A stretch of 51,302 bases of DNA from Candidatus Binatia bacterium (GTDB lineage: Bacteria; Eisenbacteria; RBG-16-71-46; SZUA-252). The notes under the pieces are model-generated. The model was not told the origin of the DNA. It was given only the letters and a program-made list of their open reading frames with translations, and made no database searches. Position 1 is the first letter of the stretch. Each line of letters starts with the position of its first letter. The DNA is taken from the NCBI GenBank assembly GCA_035631035.1, contig DASQJL010000002.1, positions 1-51,302 on the forward strand. Direction: 5' to 3'. The translations under genes and the position numbers were made by a program. This document shows, in pieces, positions 49,495 to 51,302 of the stretch.

Positions 49495-49959
49495 CCGAGC
49501 GGGGCGCGTGAGCAGCCGGCGGCCCCGGCCGGGGCCGAGCCCACCGACACGCGAGCAGGCGCAAGAGGCGGGCGCAAAAAAAATCCCCCGCGTGCAGTGC
49601 ACGCGGGGGCCGTTCATCGCGCGCCACGTGGGGGGTCAGGGCAAACAGAATTTGCCGACGCGCGACTCACATTTTGACCCGCCGCTGACAACGGCGAGAA
49701 AGAGGGGGCGGCCAAGGTGCAAATCGGGGAGTGGTGTCACGCCCCTGTGTCTTCCCAGGAGCTGGTCGCCTCCTCTTCGATGTCACACTGTGGCAGAGCG
49801 CGTGCCAGTACTGGGTTAATCGGCACCTGCCCGTAATCGACTATTTCCCAATGACATGCGCGGCTTCCAAAATCAACGCCCTGCGTTTCTGTCAAAAAGG
49901 TGCCGGATGCGGTACAAGCTCGTACTGCACGGTACGTGCCCGGTCCTAAATCCGAGTAG
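49495..49959. other. Gene-free stretch with terminator and nested inverted repeats
   Basis: 465 bp with no credible gene. From left: a terminator hairpin (49576-49609), a nested inverted repeat with GGGTCA (49633) and TGACCC (49675) enclosing GGCAAA-CAGAA-TTTGCC (49640-49656), and about 250 bp of less GC-rich sequence. This region is unusual for the window and may be a remnant of an inserted element. No transposase fragment was recognised. Confidence 0.45.
49576..49609 (-). terminator. Rho-independent terminator on the minus strand
   Basis: CCCCCGCGTGC-AGT-GCACGCGGGGG, a perfect 11-bp stem, followed on the minus strand by ATTTTTTTT. It lies about 350 bp beyond the stop of the M20-like gene, so that transcript has a long 3' tail or the terminator belongs to something unseen in between. 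Confidence 0.85.
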
Positions 49960-51150
49960 CTAGGTGCCTTCCGCCGAAGCCGCGGCGAGCACGCCACGGA
50001 CCTCGGAGACCATTGCCTCGAACTCCTCCAGACGAGGGAATCGGACCTGCGCCCCCGGGGCAAGAGGGACCCCCCATTCGGCCAGGCCCAGACCCAGGGC
50101 GCGCGTGAACACGCCCGACGGGGTCGCCCAAGGTGACGAGGGCCAGATCTCTGGGCCCTCGGAGACCTCGCGCGAAAACCCGATGAGGGCGTGGATCGCG
50201 GGATGGTGGATGTTCGCGCGATCCCACGGGAAATCCTCGACGGCCTCAGCACGGCCTCCGCCCGACACGGCCTCCACGCGGCTCGCGATCGCCTCGGCCT
50301 CCATCGCCTCGGCGGTCTCGAACGTGAGCCAGGCGCGCGGGCGGTCGGGATGCGGCACCGCGGGAATCACCACATCGCCGCGCGGCTCGAAGAGAGCGGA
50401 GCGCAAGCGTTCCTCCGCCGAGCGCCGGCCCGCGCCACCGGCCTCGGCGCCGATGAGCGCGAGCGGCTCCGTCCCGACGGCGAGCTTCCGGATCAGCTCG
50501 AAGTCCAGCGGGCGCGGGCCGTAGGCATCTTCCTGAAGCGCCTGGAGGACCGCGTCCCGCGCGCGGTAGGGGTTTCCATCGCCGCCTCGGAGCGCGATCA
50601 CCGCGCGCCCCCTGGCCCCGAGGAAGATCCTGCGCCGCCCCGAGCCCCATGGCGTCACCCGCATCCAGTAGGCCGCCTTCCCCACCAGGCGATCCCGATT
50701 GGCGCGAAGCGCTTCGGCCAGCCCCCGGGAACCCGAGCTGGCCGAGGGAGCCACGACGAACGCGATTCGCGTCCCCGAACCTGCCTGCGTTCCGGCCGCG
50801 GCTTGGATCCCGGCCACGGCTTCCGCGCCAGCCACGGCGGCTCCGAGGGCCAATCGCTCGGCCCCCTCGACGGCTGCCGGCGCCACCCCGGCCGACTCCG
50901 CATGCCACGTCTGGAAGAGGGTCGCAGCGGGCGGGATGCCGCCCCGAGGAAGGAGCAGGAACACGGGAGCAACTCCCGCCAATTCAATGTATTCCAGGCC
51001 GAGACGGTCCGCGGCGCCGCGCAGGTAGCGTCCCGCCTCGCGCGCCGTCAATCCCGGGAGGGTCTCCCGGGGCATCGTCAGAAATGACTGCAATAGAGTC
51101 AGTTGCGCCTTGACGTCCAGGGCACTTCGGGGCGTTTCGCTCGAATTCAC
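49960..51150 (-). CDS. Degenerate M20-peptidase-like protein, probably inactive
   Basis: This 396-residue product starts at GTG with GGGAGG five bases upstream. The order of segments resembles an M20 peptidase: TMPRETLPGLTAREAGRYLRGAADRLG at the N-terminus, PAATLFQTWHAES where the first metal ligand GHxDT belongs, RIAFVVAPSASSGSRGLAEAL where the DEExGSxG block belongs, and a C-terminal RFPRLEEFEAMVSEVRGVLA. The usual Asp and Glu ligands are lost (HAES, SASSG), so no metal site should form. A GA-rich run lies at about 96-120. A pseudo-enzyme of regulatory or structural function is a guess; the homology is only by pattern. Possible promoter at 51183-51210. Confidence 0.5.
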   Translation of the reverse strand: MNSSETPRSALDVKAQLTLLQSFLTMPRETLPGLTAREAGRYLRGAADRLGLEYIELAGVAPVFLLLPRGGIPPAATLFQTWHAESAGVAPAAVEGAERLALGAAVAGAEAVAGIQAAAGTQAGSGTRIAFVVAPSASSGSRGLAEALRANRDRLVGKAAYWMRVTPWGSGRRRIFLGARGRAVIALRGGDGNPYRARDAVLQALQEDAYGPRPLDFELIRKLAVGTEPLALIGAEAGGAGRRSAEERLRSALFEPRGDVVIPAVPHPDRPRAWLTFETAEAMEAEAIASRVEAVSGGGRAEAVEDFPWDRANIHHPAIHALIGFSREVSEGPEIWPSSPWATPSGVFTRALGLGLAEWGVPLAPGAQVRFPRLEEFEAMVSEVRGVLAAASAEGT

Positions 51151-51182
51151 CCAGCCTCCCTCGTCCCGTTCGGGGAAAGGGC

Positions 51183-51210
51183 ATCATAGCGGCTCCCCAT
51201 TCCCTTGAAA
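51183..51210 (-). promoter_or_regulatory. Promoter of the M20-like gene
   Basis: On the minus strand TTTCAA (51210-51205) and TATGAT (51188-51183) with a 16-bp spacer, about 25 bases before the expected RBS/GTG. The same TATGATGCC context occurs at the promoter at 38155. Confidence 0.5.
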
Positions 51211-51302
51211 CAATGGGATTTGTACTTGACAGCCCCAGGGCCCGGCCGGAGGATCGTGGGCGGTCGGCGACTTGGCCCCCGCCAATGCCGTCGTGTTACA
51301 AC
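51211..51302. other. Window end, no gene recognised
   Basis: The last 92 bp carry TTGACA at about 51226 on the plus strand without a matching -10. I see nothing else to annotate. Confidence 0.3.

Noticed and set aside
49731-49949. 72-codon open frame in the 49.5-50 kb gap
   Set aside because: No ribosome-binding site, odd composition with many Cys, no recognisable family.
49900-49970. tRNA-like stretch with complementary GTAC elements
   Set aside because: No acceptor stem, no T-loop consensus (GTTCRANNC) and no CCA-compatible end; not a tRNA.
1-51302. CRISPR arrays or intact insertion sequences
   Set aside because: No regularly spaced direct repeats of 25-40 bp and no transposase or integrase motif were found; the short repeats listed do not fit either.

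Overview
The window is about 51 kb of GC-rich, densely packed bacterial chromosome with no rRNA, tRNA, CRISPR or intact insertion sequence that I could see. The gene content points to a Gram-negative, double-membraned, aerobic heterotroph. It has an outer-membrane porin, secreted beta-barrel proteins, a secreted protein with a FlgD-like C-terminal tail containing NPFNPS, an 'AsnB-like' secreted protein conserved in the FCB group, and a multicopy-type HNH protein. Together these fit a soil or metagenomic lineage of the FCB superphylum, such as Candidatus Eisenbacteria or a relative. That assignment is inference from family resemblance only.

Layout. 1-600: 3' part of pdxJ. 650-8780: a complete phosphate-starvation locus split into two converging operons, porin-pstS-pstC-pstA on the plus strand and phoB-phoR-pstB-phoU on the minus strand. 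Three sites carry 11-bp-periodic GTAAC-type repeats 10-11 bp upstream of a -10-like hexamer: upstream of the porin, of pstB and of phoB. I read them as a Pho box regulon contained in the window. 8820-12945: secD-secF, a small exported protein and a metallophosphoesterase. 13000-19260: a tight operon of DUF4159 protein, DUF4175-like coiled-coil membrane protein, tetratricopeptide-type protein and the secreted 'asparagine synthetase B-like' protein. This looks like an uncharacterised envelope module and is the best candidate for an undescribed system. 19297-22360: epimerase, M28 lipoprotein peptidase and an orphan prepilin-like protein. 22615-31950: a DUF5916/CBM9 beta-barrel protein, a Rieske oxygenase, a FadE-type acyl-CoA dehydrogenase and a large secreted protein. 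32185-38008: the 2-oxoglutarate dehydrogenase operon sucA-sucB-lpd with a clear terminator, and divergently a succinate-semialdehyde dehydrogenase. 39631-44019: a Met-rich lipoprotein, an ABC-F ATPase, an ECF sigma/anti-sigma pair and a small DUF6249-like membrane protein. 44132-45445: an HNH endonuclease-like gene carrying two copies of a 20-nt palindrome. 45839-48307: an operon of esterase, carboxymuconolactone-decarboxylase-like protein and a DapF homologue in which both catalytic cysteines are serine. 48319-51150: a glycosyltransferase and a degenerate M20-like protein.

Many genes overlap by 4 bp (GTGA/TTGA) or start with GTG/TTG. Several starts lie so close to predicted promoters that leaderless or near-leaderless transcripts are likely. 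All functional names rest on recognising protein motifs by eye; no database search was run.
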